Translations under genes and position numbers: made by a program
Part shown: positions 8,404 through 17,175 of the stretch, one piece after another
Numbering within the stretch: the stretch's first letter is position 1
Layout of the letters: every line of letters starts with the position of its first letter
The notes under the pieces: generated by a model
Databases searched by the model: none
What the model saw: only the letters and a program-made list of their open reading frames with translations
What the model was told of the DNA's origin: nothing
Assembly (NCBI GenBank): GCA_024654525.1
Contig: JANLHI010000032.1
Span: 124,001-188,000, forward strand
Direction: 5' to 3'
Source: Patescibacteria group bacterium
GTDB taxonomy: Bacteria; Patescibacteria; Paceibacteria; UBA6257; 2-01-FULL-56-20
DNA length: 64,000 bases

Positions 8404-9390
8404 ATGAAAAAAACGTTGGCGAATGTCTATATCTACTGCATCGCGCGGCTTTTTAAATGGGGGACGAGAATTTTCGGGAGGAGGGGATTATACAAGGTGT
8501 GGCCTTTCGGAATGGTCTATGATTTGCTCTCCGGTGCTCTCCATGCGCATAAATGGCCCGAGGTTATTGATGTTGATGGCCATGCTATATATGCACCCGA
8601 GGCGGAACGGTCTGTGGTGGCGATGTGGAAGGGAAGGGCGGACGAACTTGAATTCCGTTTGCTGGAACGGGAAATCCCGAAGGGAGGGACGGTAATCGAT
8701 GTGGGGGCGAATATCGGGTATTACGCACTCATTCTTGCTCGCGCAGTGGGAAGTGAGGGGCGCGTGTTCGCATTTGAGCCGGAAAAAGAGAATATTCGAT
8801 TTTTAAAAAAAAATATTGAGGAAAATCATTATGGGAATGTGGAAATCGTTTCCGCTGCGGTGGGGGAGAAAAAAAGTTCCGTAATGTTATTTACATCAAA
8901 TAGTAATCCTGGCGGGCATCAGATTTATGATTTTGCCGGACGTCTTAAAGAAAAAATAGCTCAAGGGAAGAATCTTAATGAATCGGAAATACAAGCGTTG
9001 CATGAGCATGAAATGGAAATGCAACGCGGTTATGATGTGGACGTAGTGTCTCTTGATGAATATTTTAAAAATTATACTCGCCCCATACATCTTATAAAGA
9101 TTGATGTGGAAGGCGCCGAGGGGGGTGTGCTTGCGGGTATGCGGCACACCCTTCGGAAAAATCCGAATATCAAACTGTTTTTTGAATTTTGGCCGGTGGG
9201 TATGCGTACTTTCGGCAGTGATCCCCGTGCATTTCTCAATATTCTTGAAAATGAGGGATTTGATTTTTATGATCTCAATAATTTCAAGCGATATAAGAAC
9301 GAATCTGAAAAGATGGATGCTGCGGAACTTTTTAGTCGATACGAAAATTCGCAATCAACAAATGTGTTTGCGATAAAACACGAGCGTTAG
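8404..9390 (+). CDS. FkbM family methyltransferase
   Basis: A 328-residue FkbM-family SAM methyltransferase, with VIDVGANIGYYAL (motif I), FAFEPEKEN (motif II) and LIKIDVEGAEGG (FkbM signature). It is longer than the copy at 6182 by an insertion with a Glu/Lys-rich helix around residues 180-210. The ATG at 8404 is used; a GTG at 8392 is possible. It follows the GT4 gene by 8 bp, so the two are likely cotranscribed and methylate and extend the same glycan. Confidence 0.85.
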   Translation: MKKTLANVYIYCIARLFKWGTRIFGRRGLYKVWPFGMVYDLLSGALHAHKWPEVIDVDGHAIYAPEAERSVVAMWKGRADELEFRLLEREIPKGGTVIDVGANIGYYALILARAVGSEGRVFAFEPEKENIRFLKKNIEENHYGNVEIVSAAVGEKKSSVMLFTSNSNPGGHQIYDFAGRLKEKIAQGKNLNESEIQALHEHEMEMQRGYDVDVVSLDEYFKNYTRPIHLIKIDVEGAEGGVLAGMRHTLRKNPNIKLFFEFWPVGMRTFGSDPRAFLNILENEGFDFYDLNNFKRYKNESEKMDAAELFSRYENSQSTNVFAIKHER

Positions 9391-9917
9391 ATGTAGCACC
9401 TTTTTTTCAGTATTTCCTTTATTTTTTTGAGGGATTGCATGGGGTTTTCGCGGTTGGTATGAAGTATGAGCTCGGGATTTTTCGGTTTCTCGTATATTGA
9501 GTGAATGCCGATGAAGTTTTTCATGGTGCCATTTTTCACGTTCCGGTAATGCCCTTTGGGGTCACGCCGCATGCAGACCGAAACGGGACAGTCGCAAAAA
9601 ATTTCTACAAAACGCGGAAATTTTTTTCTTGCCGTGGCGCGGACGCGTGCACTGGGGGATATGATGGAAACGATAACGTTTTTGCCTTTTGTAAGATGAG
9701 ATGTTACGAGCGAGCGTACCCTCCGATGATTTTTTCCAATGTCTCTTTTGCTAAAACCTAAATCTTGCGAAATGGTTTTGCGTACTTCATCTCCGTCAAC
9801 TATTACCGAAGGGATTCTTTTGCGCTGAAGAAAAGTATAGAGCTTTTTTGCAAGCGTGGTTTTTCCCGAGCCGGAAAGTCCAGTTAGCCACACCACAAAA
9901 GGAGGATCTTTCTGCAT
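9387..9917 (-). CDS. cysC: Adenylyl-sulfate kinase
   Basis: A 176-residue APS kinase. The P-loop is GLSGSGKT at residues 13-20, followed by VDGDEVRKTISQDLGFS and RVRSLV, all typical of CysC. It phosphorylates adenosine 5'-phosphosulfate with ATP to give PAPS, the donor for sulfotransferases. It is the last gene of an operon with pyruvate kinase, a phosphodiesterase and ATP sulfurylase; the preceding pyk-like gene ends 1 bp away. No reductive branch or sulfotransferase is visible here, so PAPS use is inferred to be sulfation rather than assimilation. Confidence 0.9.
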   Translation of the reverse strand: MQKDPPFVVWLTGLSGSGKTTLAKKLYTFLQRKRIPSVIVDGDEVRKTISQDLGFSKRDIGKNHRRVRSLVTSHLTKGKNVIVSIISPSARVRATARKKFPRFVEIFCDCPVSVCMRRDPKGHYRNVKNGTMKNFIGIHSIYEKPKNPELILHTNRENPMQSLKKIKEILKKRCYI

Positions 9918-11000
9918 TTACAGATAGTTCAAATCTTGAAGGCGACCGATAACATCCGCAAGCGGAGCTTTTTCTTTATGATGTAGTATAAATTCTCCTT
10001 GCTGAATAAGTTTTTTGAGCGTCTTTACGATGAGCACCGGATTTTCCCCTATCGCGGTTTCCGATGAAAGTACGAGTCCGTCCACGCCATCAAGCACCAA
10101 GTTGATAATATCGTTTGCTTCGCCGCGTGTCGGTTTATTCTTTTTAATCATAGATTCGAGAATGTGGGTTGCTACAAAGATTTCCATTCCGGCGCTTGCA
10201 CATCGTTGCGTGATGAACTTTTGAATAAGAGGTATTTTTTCATAGCCTATTTCCGTTCCGAGGTCATTTCTGTCGATAAAGATTGCGTCGCTTGCTTTAA
10301 TAAGCTCCTCAAGATTGCGCAATGCTTTTTCTGTTTCTATTTTAGAGGTTACGCGGATTTTTTTCTTTCCTATAAATGTGCGTGCTTCTTGCACATCTTG
10401 TGCGTCATTTACGTACGACAACGAAACTTCCGAGATGCCGTAAGAAAGAGATTTTTTAATTGTTGCGCGATCCATGTCTGTAAGCATTGATTTTGGCTCC
10501 ATCTTTTTTTCGAGGCGTATGTTTTTAGGAACGCTTATTGTTCCGCCGGTTGTTACGATGTACGAGCGGATTCCCTTACGAGTGTCGCGTTTTGTGTCGG
10601 GGGAGAGGACTATTTGATTGTCGTCCAAGAATATTTTTGATTTTTTAGGAATAAGCTCAAGAATCTCCAAGCGAGTGATCCAGAGAGATTTTTCTTTTAC
10701 ACGAATTCCGAATGGAACGATCGAAATACGCTCATTTTTTTTGAGTATAAGAGGCTTGCCGTCCGGAGCCATAATCCTTGTTTCTTTTCCTTGAGTATCG
10801 ATGATGATTGGAATCTTTTTCGAAATTGCGCGCATGCGTGCAAGGAGCTGTATCGCAAGAGGGAATGGGGTATGGCTCAAATTGATACGCAAGGCATCCG
10901 CACCTGCGCGGATAAGCCCCCGCATTATTTTTTCAGATTGAGATGTGGGGCCAATAGTGCAAATGATTTGTATGTGCGGTTTCTTTTTATATAGTTGCAT
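9918..11000 (-). CDS. Pyruvate kinase-like protein lacking the C-terminal domain
   Basis: A 360-residue pyruvate kinase (A and B domains only; standard enzymes have about 470 aa with a regulatory C domain). Visible are CTIGPTS at the N terminus, RINLSH, TSKIETEKAL with the catalytic lysine region, IDRNDLGTEIG in the metal-site position (classical ARGDLG changed to DRNDLG) and KPTRGEANDIINLVLDGVDG. It would make ATP and pyruvate from ADP and phosphoenolpyruvate. Its place in the same operon as sat and cysC, 1 bp from cysC, suggests it recycles the ADP formed by APS kinase; that link is inference. Confidence 0.75.
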   Translation of the reverse strand: MQLYKKKPHIQIICTIGPTSQSEKIMRGLIRAGADALRINLSHTPFPLAIQLLARMRAISKKIPIIIDTQGKETRIMAPDGKPLILKKNERISIVPFGIRVKEKSLWITRLEILELIPKKSKIFLDDNQIVLSPDTKRDTRKGIRSYIVTTGGTISVPKNIRLEKKMEPKSMLTDMDRATIKKSLSYGISEVSLSYVNDAQDVQEARTFIGKKKIRVTSKIETEKALRNLEELIKASDAIFIDRNDLGTEIGYEKIPLIQKFITQRCASAGMEIFVATHILESMIKKNKPTRGEANDIINLVLDGVDGLVLSSETAIGENPVLIVKTLKKLIQQGEFILHHKEKAPLADVIGRLQDLNYL

Positions 11001-11005
11001 TGATT

Positions 11006-12385
11006 TTATAATAAGGGTTTTCCGGGAAGATTTTTATGTTGCATTCCCAACGCTTTTAAAATGGTTGGTGCGATACGGAGTGCATCGACTGTTTCGATTT
11101 TTCCTTTTTCCTGCAGTAACGGCGATTTCATCACAAATACTCCTTCGGGAGAGTGTCCCGCATCATCAATACCCACTGTGGTTTCTTGTGAATAAAGGCC
11201 GAAGTTTCCGATGTCGTTATTTACTCCATATCGCAAATTGTCGAAATATACAATAATGTCGGGAGCTTTCCCGTCTTTTTTCCGATATATGGTTTTGGTA
11301 TCAAACACGCGGTTTTGAAGTTTTTCTCCACGTTCTCCCTTGATCGCGTTAAGCTTTTTTATAAGATATGACTTCAATTTTACCTTTTCTTTTCCGAAGA
11401 GATATATTCTTCCCTGATATCCACCCGATGCAATTGCGCAAGTTTTTTTCCAATCAATTTCTTCGTGGCGGAGGCGTCGGGGAATTTCAAGCGGTGGGGA
11501 TGTATTTTTTAAAATAAGAAGTTTTTCGCGACGGAGCCAATCATTTAAATTGATACGACATTCCATTCTATCCATACCATGATCAGAAACAACGATGATG
11601 GTGGTGTGCTTGTCTATTTTTGATGAGGCGAGAAGCTTCCCTAATTCGCGATCTGTGTATTGATAATAATCACGAATAACGTTTTTATATGGAGAGTTTT
11701 TCAGGTGGCGAGGATGATGTGGATCCATGTGGCGCCAGAACATATGATGAAGGCGATCGGTGCCAATGATAACCATATTGAAGAGGTCCCAATCATAGTG
11801 TTTCATGCAGTATTGCGCAACGCGGAAATGTTGTGCGGACATGGTGTATGTTTTCTTGATGAGCATATCAAGGTCGAGTTTCTTATAGCCGGTGAATCCC
11901 GCAACGTCAAAAAGATATTCTTTTCCGCGCAGTAGTTTTGTGATTTTTGATTTCAGCGTGCGTGGATGAACGCTGTGTTCGTCGAATGATGGAGTGAGAA
12001 AATCGGAAATCATGGCGCCATGAATAGGGCGCACGGGATAGGTGAGGGGAATATTAAGTGCAACCACAGTTTTCTTTTTTTTGTCGAGCATGTCCCAGAG
12101 CATGGGTACGCGGATGTTCTCCGAGGTGATAAGCGTATTCATTGATGCGGGACCGGGCGCCTCGGTGTAACTATGCACGCCGGTTTCACTCGGGTCGCGT
12201 CCGGAATTGATGCTCGTCCACGCGACGATGGAAGTTGGAGGAATGGTGGTGCGCATGCGCGCATACATTCCCTCTTGCATGAGTCGGGCGATATTCGGTA
12301 CATCTTTCTTATAGCGTCCGAAGACGAGCTCCGGCACCATGCCGTCCACGCCAAAAACGAACACTTTTTGCTTTGGTTTTTTCAT
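11006..12385 (-). CDS. Alkaline phosphatase superfamily phosphodiesterase/nucleotide pyrophosphatase-like
   Basis: A 459-residue protein of the alkaline phosphatase superfamily (type I phosphodiesterase/nucleotide pyrophosphatase group). FVFGVDGMVPELV supplies a first metal-site Asp, PTSIVAWTSINSG the nucleophile region (Thr/Ser), and IVVSDHGMDR and DDAGHSPEG the remaining metal ligands. No signal peptide, so it should be cytoplasmic. In the sulfate operon it may hydrolyse a nucleotide product or transfer a sulfo or phospho group. The ATG at 12385 is chosen; a GTG at 12403 would overlap sat by 8 bp. Confidence 0.75.
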   Translation of the reverse strand: MKKPKQKVFVFGVDGMVPELVFGRYKKDVPNIARLMQEGMYARMRTTIPPTSIVAWTSINSGRDPSETGVHSYTEAPGPASMNTLITSENIRVPMLWDMLDKKKKTVVALNIPLTYPVRPIHGAMISDFLTPSFDEHSVHPRTLKSKITKLLRGKEYLFDVAGFTGYKKLDLDMLIKKTYTMSAQHFRVAQYCMKHYDWDLFNMVIIGTDRLHHMFWRHMDPHHPRHLKNSPYKNVIRDYYQYTDRELGKLLASSKIDKHTTIIVVSDHGMDRMECRINLNDWLRREKLLILKNTSPPLEIPRRLRHEEIDWKKTCAIASGGYQGRIYLFGKEKVKLKSYLIKKLNAIKGERGEKLQNRVFDTKTIYRKKDGKAPDIIVYFDNLRYGVNNDIGNFGLYSQETTVGIDDAGHSPEGVFVMKSPLLQEKGKIETVDALRIAPTILKALGMQHKNLPGKPLL

Positions 12386-12395
12386 AGGGTGGCGA

Positions 12396-13538
12396 CTACA
12401 CAAATAAACTTTTTTCGCGAAGGAGAAGATTTACAATCTCCGGTCGCATCATTTCCTCCGGTGGATGACGTTTTGCAATAAGCGCTGCGCGCACTTTGGT
12501 GCCGCTTGGGCGTACGCGCTGATTCTCTCCGTGTAGGCATAAGTTTTCAAGTGTCATACCTTTGCAGTCATGACAAAATAGCGCTTCTTTGAAGTGAAGA
12601 ATAATAATGCCCATTTTTGCATTATATTTTGCAAGCGCTTTTTCATAGTCGCGTGGCGCGTAGTAATTTCCCACGCCAGTGTGATCGCGTCCGATAATAA
12701 AATGAGTGCAACCAAAGTTTTTCCGTAGCATTGCAGTGAGAAGCGCTTCGCGCGGTCCTGCATAGTAAGGATTATGCTCTAATATACCGAGGAGTGATTT
12801 GCCACGAGGAAGAATGTGGCGAGAGAGATATGTATATGCTTTAAGCACCACTTCATTCCGGAAATCTCCGGATTTTTTATATCCCACAAGAGGATTTACA
12901 AACACACCATCGGTAACTTTAAGCCCTTCACGTTGTACATGTTCGTGTCCGCGATGAGGTACATTTCGCGTGTGGAACCCCACAATTTTCTTCCAATTTT
13001 TTTTCACAAAAATCTCCCGTACTTTTTTTGGAGAGAGATTATAATGTGCAAATTCTCCGCGATCGTCGTGGAGAAGTATGATATTTCCCGCGATAAGATA
13101 TTCCTTGCGCGAGAATATTTTTTTTACACCGGGATGTTTCATGTCTGTCGTTTTAAAAATTTGCTTACAGAAGGAGGTTTTCTTGAAAAGATAAATCTCT
13201 TTAACATCCATTACTGCGATTTTTTTTCCGTTTCCCGCGACGAGGAAAACACGCCGCGCATCTTTGATTTTTTTCCTTTCGGCAAAAGAAATATCCAGGA
13301 TTATTGGGATAGGCCAGAATATTCCGTTTGTAAGATGCCACGAACTAAGAATGGAATTTACCTCTTTCTTACCGAGAAATCCCGTGAGGGGGCTGTATAC
13401 GCCGTGTGCGATATTGCGCACCTCGATAAAACGTTCTTCCGAGATGTGAAGTTCGGGGAGAGCGAGCTTAAGAAGGCACGCTCGTTGTCGCGGTGTCGCT
13501 ATGCGATTAATAAGTTTTCCGCCAAGAGGGTTATTCAT
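12396..13538 (-). CDS. sat: Sulfate adenylyltransferase (ATP sulfurylase)
   Basis: A 380-residue single-domain ATP sulfurylase. The signature FHTRNVPHRGHE at about residues 178-189 is the QxRNxxHxxH motif with T for Q, and GRDHTGVGNYY matches the second conserved block. It makes APS and pyrophosphate from sulfate and ATP. It heads the sat-phosphodiesterase-pyk-cysC run and overlaps the 3' end of the SemiSWEET gene by 8 bp, so the transporter-like gene is in the same transcription unit. Confidence 0.9.
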   Translation of the reverse strand: MNNPLGGKLINRIATPRQRACLLKLALPELHISEERFIEVRNIAHGVYSPLTGFLGKKEVNSILSSWHLTNGIFWPIPIILDISFAERKKIKDARRVFLVAGNGKKIAVMDVKEIYLFKKTSFCKQIFKTTDMKHPGVKKIFSRKEYLIAGNIILLHDDRGEFAHYNLSPKKVREIFVKKNWKKIVGFHTRNVPHRGHEHVQREGLKVTDGVFVNPLVGYKKSGDFRNEVVLKAYTYLSRHILPRGKSLLGILEHNPYYAGPREALLTAMLRKNFGCTHFIIGRDHTGVGNYYAPRDYEKALAKYNAKMGIIILHFKEALFCHDCKGMTLENLCLHGENQRVRPSGTKVRAALIAKRHPPEEMMRPEIVNLLLREKSLFV

Positions 13539-13830
13539 TGTTAAGTGGGATGACCTCTTTTGTTTTACTCTCTGTGCGCCAGATTTTTACATAGACAACC
13601 ATGGTCGCGGTAAGAAAAATAAGCGCAAGACCGTACTTTATCTGAAGAGGATTTTGATGAATTAAGAGTGCATATATAAGTGCAACAATGTTTGCAATGA
13701 GAGATATGAAAAGGAGGAGGAAACTCAATCCCTCAACAGTTTTTGTTTGATGCGTTTTTATCATCTGCGGGATATAGCAGATACTGAAAAGCACAGTGGC
13801 AGTCCATCCGAAAATAGCCGAAAGTTCCAT
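13531..13830 (-). CDS. PQ-loop/SemiSWEET family membrane protein
   Basis: A 99-residue membrane protein with three predicted helices and the PQ motif in YIPQMIKTHQTKTVEGLS, the hallmark of SemiSWEET and PQ-loop transporters, which work as dimers. It may move a small sugar or solute. It overlaps the sat start by 8 bp and so is probably the first gene of the sulfate-activation unit or cotranscribed with it. Confidence 0.75.
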   Translation of the reverse strand: MELSAIFGWTATVLFSICYIPQMIKTHQTKTVEGLSFLLLFISLIANIVALIYALLIHQNPLQIKYGLALIFLTATMVVYVKIWRTESKTKEVIPLNNE

Positions 13831-13839
13831 GACGATGGT

Positions 13840-14055
13840 CTAGAGATAGCCGAGTTTTTTCAGTCGTTCCCTTATTTTCGTTTCTTCGGCGAGAAGATGA
13901 CCATCTCCTTTCTCGAGGAGAAGTTCGCGAAGAATGAAAGAAACGAAGGAGGATGCAGATGTGAATCCGGTTCCTTGTATCATTTTTTGCACTCGCTCAT
14001 GGAGTGGGCGGGGGATGGATATGGTGGTGTAATCAGTGCGCTTTTTTTGAGCCAT
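13840..14055 (-). CDS. Small ribbon-helix-helix-like protein
   Basis: A 71-residue protein with a CopG-like pattern (YTTISIPRPLHERVQKMI, then SASSFVSFILRELL), suggesting a DNA-binding beta-strand plus two helices. It could regulate the sulfate operon, whose SemiSWEET gene starts 10 bp downstream. Its last residues are LKKLGYL, closely matching the end of the small protein at 14134-14274 (LKALGYI) on the other strand. Confidence 0.6.
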   Translation of the reverse strand: MAQKKRTDYTTISIPRPLHERVQKMIQGTGFTSASSFVSFILRELLLEKGDGHLLAEETKIRERLKKLGYL

Positions 14056-14133
14056 ACATGTAATTATGGGTAATTACATATAGGTGTCAAGAGGTGATAT
14101 TCACAAGCTCATTTTTTGTGATACTATCCGGTT

Positions 14134-14274
14134 ATGGCAAAAAAAGTGGAAAAAAAGAAAAATAAGGGGAAAAAAGAGGGAAGTATTGCTGACGTGAAAG
14201 AAAAAAAATCAGAGAAGCGCGAGAAGGAGCGCGAGAAGGTGATGGATCAACTTAAAGCGTTGGGGTATATTTAA
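14134..14274 (+). CDS. Lysine-rich 46-residue protein ending in LKALGYI
   Basis: A short reading frame (46 aa) composed mostly of Lys and Glu, starting MAKKVEKKKNKGKKEG and ending MDQLKALGYI. A TACTAT hexamer ends 6 nt before the ATG, matching the leaderless promoter pattern seen elsewhere in the window, and the sulfatase-like gene follows 19 bp later. The C-terminal LGY pattern recurs in the divergent RHH-like protein. Function unknown; it could be a peptide recognised by a partner at its C terminus. Confidence 0.5.
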   Translation: MAKKVEKKKNKGKKEGSIADVKEKKSEKREKEREKVMDQLKALGYI

Positions 14275-14293
14275 TTTTTAGTGCATCGGCTAT

Positions 14294-15673
14294 ATGGGGA
14301 AAAGTATGTATAATAAAAAACCTTCAGTGGTTTTTATTACTATTGATGCATTACGCATTGATGAGTTGGGGGTTTTCGGCTATCAGCGTCCTACGAGTCC
14401 TTTTCTCGACCAATTTACGGCGGAGGGAATTAATTTTAAGAATCATTTTTCCAACAGTTCGCAGTCGCCTCCCGGTTTCTTTTCGATGTTTGCGTCGCAG
14501 TATCCTTCGGCGCGGAATGATTGGACAACAACTGATGGAAACTTCGAATTTATAAGTGAAGTGTTTCAGAAGAATGGATATTATACTGCGGGATTCGCTA
14601 CCGCGCCCTACATTTCTAATTTTTTTGGATATGATCGCGGATTCGATGAATTTTTTCAAATGGGGCCTGTTGAGGAAATCGATCCGGTAAAGCGCGCGGC
14701 ACTTTCGGCATTGCCGAAGGGTTGGATTGCACCGCTCAAATCATTCATCAAGAATACAATAATCGGCAAGATATTAAACCGCGTGCGGTACGCTTTCCTT
14801 CCTCAGCATGCCTATGCGGGTGCGGAGGCGGTAAATAAAAAGATTTTGGGTTTTCTCGAATCCTATCAAGGCACGAAACCTCTTTTTCTCTGGATTCATT
14901 ACATGGATGTCCATAATCCATTTCTTCCCGCGCAAGAGGATATGAAAGCGGTAGGGGGAACGCTAAGTTGTTTTCGTATTGCGCGTCTTAACCGGAAACA
15001 TCTCCAGCTTACGCGCTTCGATCCTTTCGAGGATGTGCTTCATATGACGCATCGTGAGCTTAGCGATTTGCGTATTTGCTATGATGCAAAACTTCGATAT
15101 CTTGATAACAAGATTAAAGAACTTTTTGCAATGTTTGCGAATCATGGACTTGGCAAAGAGCATACAATTACCGCAATCACCGCTGATCACGGAGAAGCAT
15201 TCGGAGAACATTTCGGGATAGGACATACCGAACGACTTTATGATGAATTGCTCCATGTACCGTTTATTATTCGAGTACCGGAGTATCCGGCGAGGGATAT
15301 AGTGTCGCTCACAAATGCGGTGGATATTCTTCCTACGCTTGCGGGGCTTGCGGGAGTGTCGTACCGCAAGAATCGCGTTCGGGGAATGAATGTTTTAGAC
15401 GAGACATTTGTAAATCGGGAATATGTAGTGAGTCATGTTGCGCCGAATGTAGGAGGTATGCTTGCGAATGTGGATTTTGCACGAAGCACTTTTGCGGTGC
15501 GCACAGACACGTGGAAATTCATAAAAGATTTCGGAAGAAAGAGAGAGGAGCTTTATAACCTTGCGGATGATCCTCTGGAGTTAAAAAATATCGCTTCCGA
15601 AAATAACCCAATACGCGAGGAGTTAAGTCGAGTTCTTGATTCTCATATTGCCGAGTGTAACGCGATTCGATAA
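14294..15673 (+). CDS. Sulfatase/phosphoethanolamine transferase-like hydrolase
   Basis: A 459-residue alkaline-phosphatase superfamily protein of the sulfatase branch: FITIDALRIDELGVFGY supplies the first metal ligands, NSSQSPPGFFSMF sits at the nucleophile position, and TADHGEAFGEHFGIGHTERLYDELLHVPFI is the C-terminal metal site. The strict sulfatase C/S-x-P-x-R motif is not met (S-x-S-P-P-G), so a serine-type sulfatase, phosphodiesterase or transferase role is open. No signal peptide is evident. It faces the sulfate-activation operon, so action on sulfate esters is attractive but unproven. Confidence 0.75.
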   Translation: MGKSMYNKKPSVVFITIDALRIDELGVFGYQRPTSPFLDQFTAEGINFKNHFSNSSQSPPGFFSMFASQYPSARNDWTTTDGNFEFISEVFQKNGYYTAGFATAPYISNFFGYDRGFDEFFQMGPVEEIDPVKRAALSALPKGWIAPLKSFIKNTIIGKILNRVRYAFLPQHAYAGAEAVNKKILGFLESYQGTKPLFLWIHYMDVHNPFLPAQEDMKAVGGTLSCFRIARLNRKHLQLTRFDPFEDVLHMTHRELSDLRICYDAKLRYLDNKIKELFAMFANHGLGKEHTITAITADHGEAFGEHFGIGHTERLYDELLHVPFIIRVPEYPARDIVSLTNAVDILPTLAGLAGVSYRKNRVRGMNVLDETFVNREYVVSHVAPNVGGMLANVDFARSTFAVRTDTWKFIKDFGRKREELYNLADDPLELKNIASENNPIREELSRVLDSHIAECNAIR

Positions 15674-15680
15674 TTTTTTT

Positions 15681-16589
15681 ATGAAAATTCTTGTAACCGG
15701 AGGTACGGGGTTTGTCGGCTCGAACATTGTTCGTGCGCTTCTCGCGGAAGGACACGAGGTGTTTATCACGGGAAGCGATGCCGAGCAAAAAATACCGGGG
15801 TTCAAAGGGAAGTATCTTCAACCGGGACTGTTGGGAATTGATTGGGATGAGATAGGGAACATCGATGCTGTTTTTCACGAAGCGGCGATTAATGATACGA
15901 CACATGATGACACGCGAGAGATGATGCGCGCAAATCTTGAGTCCTCGCGGGCGCTTTTTGAGTACGCCGCTATGCATGAATGTCGGCACATTGTGTATGC
16001 CTCATCAACTGCGGTATACGGCGATGTATTTCCGCCATTTCGCGAGGATAGTCCGACACACCCCCTAAACCCTTACGCGGAGTCGAAACTTGCACTTGAT
16101 GTGTACGCGCAGGAGTTCGCGCGAATGCATCCAGAGATTATTGTGGTGGGATTGCGGTATTGCAACGTGTATGGTCCCGGTGAGAGCCATAAAGGCAAGC
16201 GCGCAAGCATGATTTATCAGTTGGCGCAGCAGATGCAAAAGAGAGCCCCCGTTCTTTTTAAAGATGGCGAGCAGAAGCGCGACTATGTGTATATAAAAGA
16301 TGTGATTACTGCAAATCTAAAAGCGCTTGCCACAACGAAGAGCTGTGTGGTGAATTGCGGTTCGGGCGCGGCGACCTCATTCAACGAACTGGTGCGGATA
16401 TTGAATGGCGTGCTTGATATGAATCTTGTCCCGGAATACATTGAAAATCCCTACGAGCGCACTTATCAAAAGTATACTTTGTGCGATATGAGTCGTGCGA
16501 AAGAACTATTGGGATTTGTTCCTCAATACGATATCGAAGACGGAATACGCGATTATTACGCGAGCGGTTTGTGCGATTCCCGGCCATAA
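15681..16589 (+). CDS. NAD-dependent sugar epimerase (HldD-like)
   Basis: A 302-residue extended SDR enzyme with GGTGFVGSNIVRALL at the N terminus and catalytic YAESK. The segment RYCNVYGPGESHKGKRASMIYQ matches ADP-heptose 6-epimerases (HldD/RfaD), where HKG is characteristic, better than UDP-glucose epimerases. It would convert ADP-D-glycero- to ADP-L-glycero-manno-heptose. The convergent neighbour is a heptose-1-phosphate adenylyltransferase-like gene that overlaps it by 34 bp. The Met at 15681 is chosen because it directly precedes KILVTGG. Confidence 0.75.
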   Translation: MKILVTGGTGFVGSNIVRALLAEGHEVFITGSDAEQKIPGFKGKYLQPGLLGIDWDEIGNIDAVFHEAAINDTTHDDTREMMRANLESSRALFEYAAMHECRHIVYASSTAVYGDVFPPFREDSPTHPLNPYAESKLALDVYAQEFARMHPEIIVVGLRYCNVYGPGESHKGKRASMIYQLAQQMQKRAPVLFKDGEQKRDYVYIKDVITANLKALATTKSCVVNCGSGAATSFNELVRILNGVLDMNLVPEYIENPYERTYQKYTLCDMSRAKELLGFVPQYDIEDGIRDYYASGLCDSRP

Positions 16590-17065
16590 TAATCAAGGAT
16601 GCGGGTAATAATTTTTGAAGTGGATCTTCCTTGCGTGACGGGGCAGAGTACCACTTTTCCTCCTTGTGCGATAACGAGATTGCGTTCGGTTATCTCTTCT
16701 ATCCGGCGATCTCCTCCTTTTATGTGGATATCAGGCTTGAGAATTTCCAGCCATTTGAAAGGAGTGGTTTCGCGAAATATAAATACATAGTCCACTGTAT
16801 GGAGTGCCGCAATCATTTCCGCTCTTTCCCGTGCAGGGACTATGGGGCGAAGTTTCCCTTTCAGCGCTCTTACTGATGCGTCTGAATTTACTCCCACAAT
16901 CAAAATATCTCCCTTTGATTTTGCGAATGAGAGATTGCGTATGTGACCGATATGGAGAATGTCAAAACATCCGTTTGTAGTAACCACTTTCTTTTTTTTG
17001 GCACGTGCGTTTTTTGCAATGCGCGTTATTTCAACAAGTGCCTTGATCTTTTTTTGAGTTCGCAT
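16556..17065 (-). CDS. D-glycero-beta-D-manno-heptose 1-phosphate adenylyltransferase-like (RfaE domain II)
   Basis: A 169-residue cytidylyltransferase-fold protein with TTNGCFDILHIGHI at residues 29-42 (HxGH), VNSDASVRALKG and IKGGD, all typical of the adenylyltransferase domain of HldE/RfaE. It would activate heptose 1-phosphate with ATP. No kinase domain is fused. With the HldD-like gene this gives an ADP-heptose branch, in addition to the GDP-heptose operon at 25.6-28.6 kb. Confidence 0.8.
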   Translation of the reverse strand: MRTQKKIKALVEITRIAKNARAKKKKVVTTNGCFDILHIGHIRNLSFAKSKGDILIVGVNSDASVRALKGKLRPIVPARERAEMIAALHTVDYVFIFRETTPFKWLEILKPDIHIKGGDRRIEEITERNLVIAQGGKVVLCPVTQGRSTSKIITRILDYYGRESHKPLA

Positions 17066-17175
17066 CTTCTATATATAGCGCGCTATTTCGTTTCTTGCAA
17101 AAGTGCATACTCCGCCGTATCATCGAGAAGTTGATTTGATAACTTAACATTAACCTCAACCGAAAGGAGCGCGTT

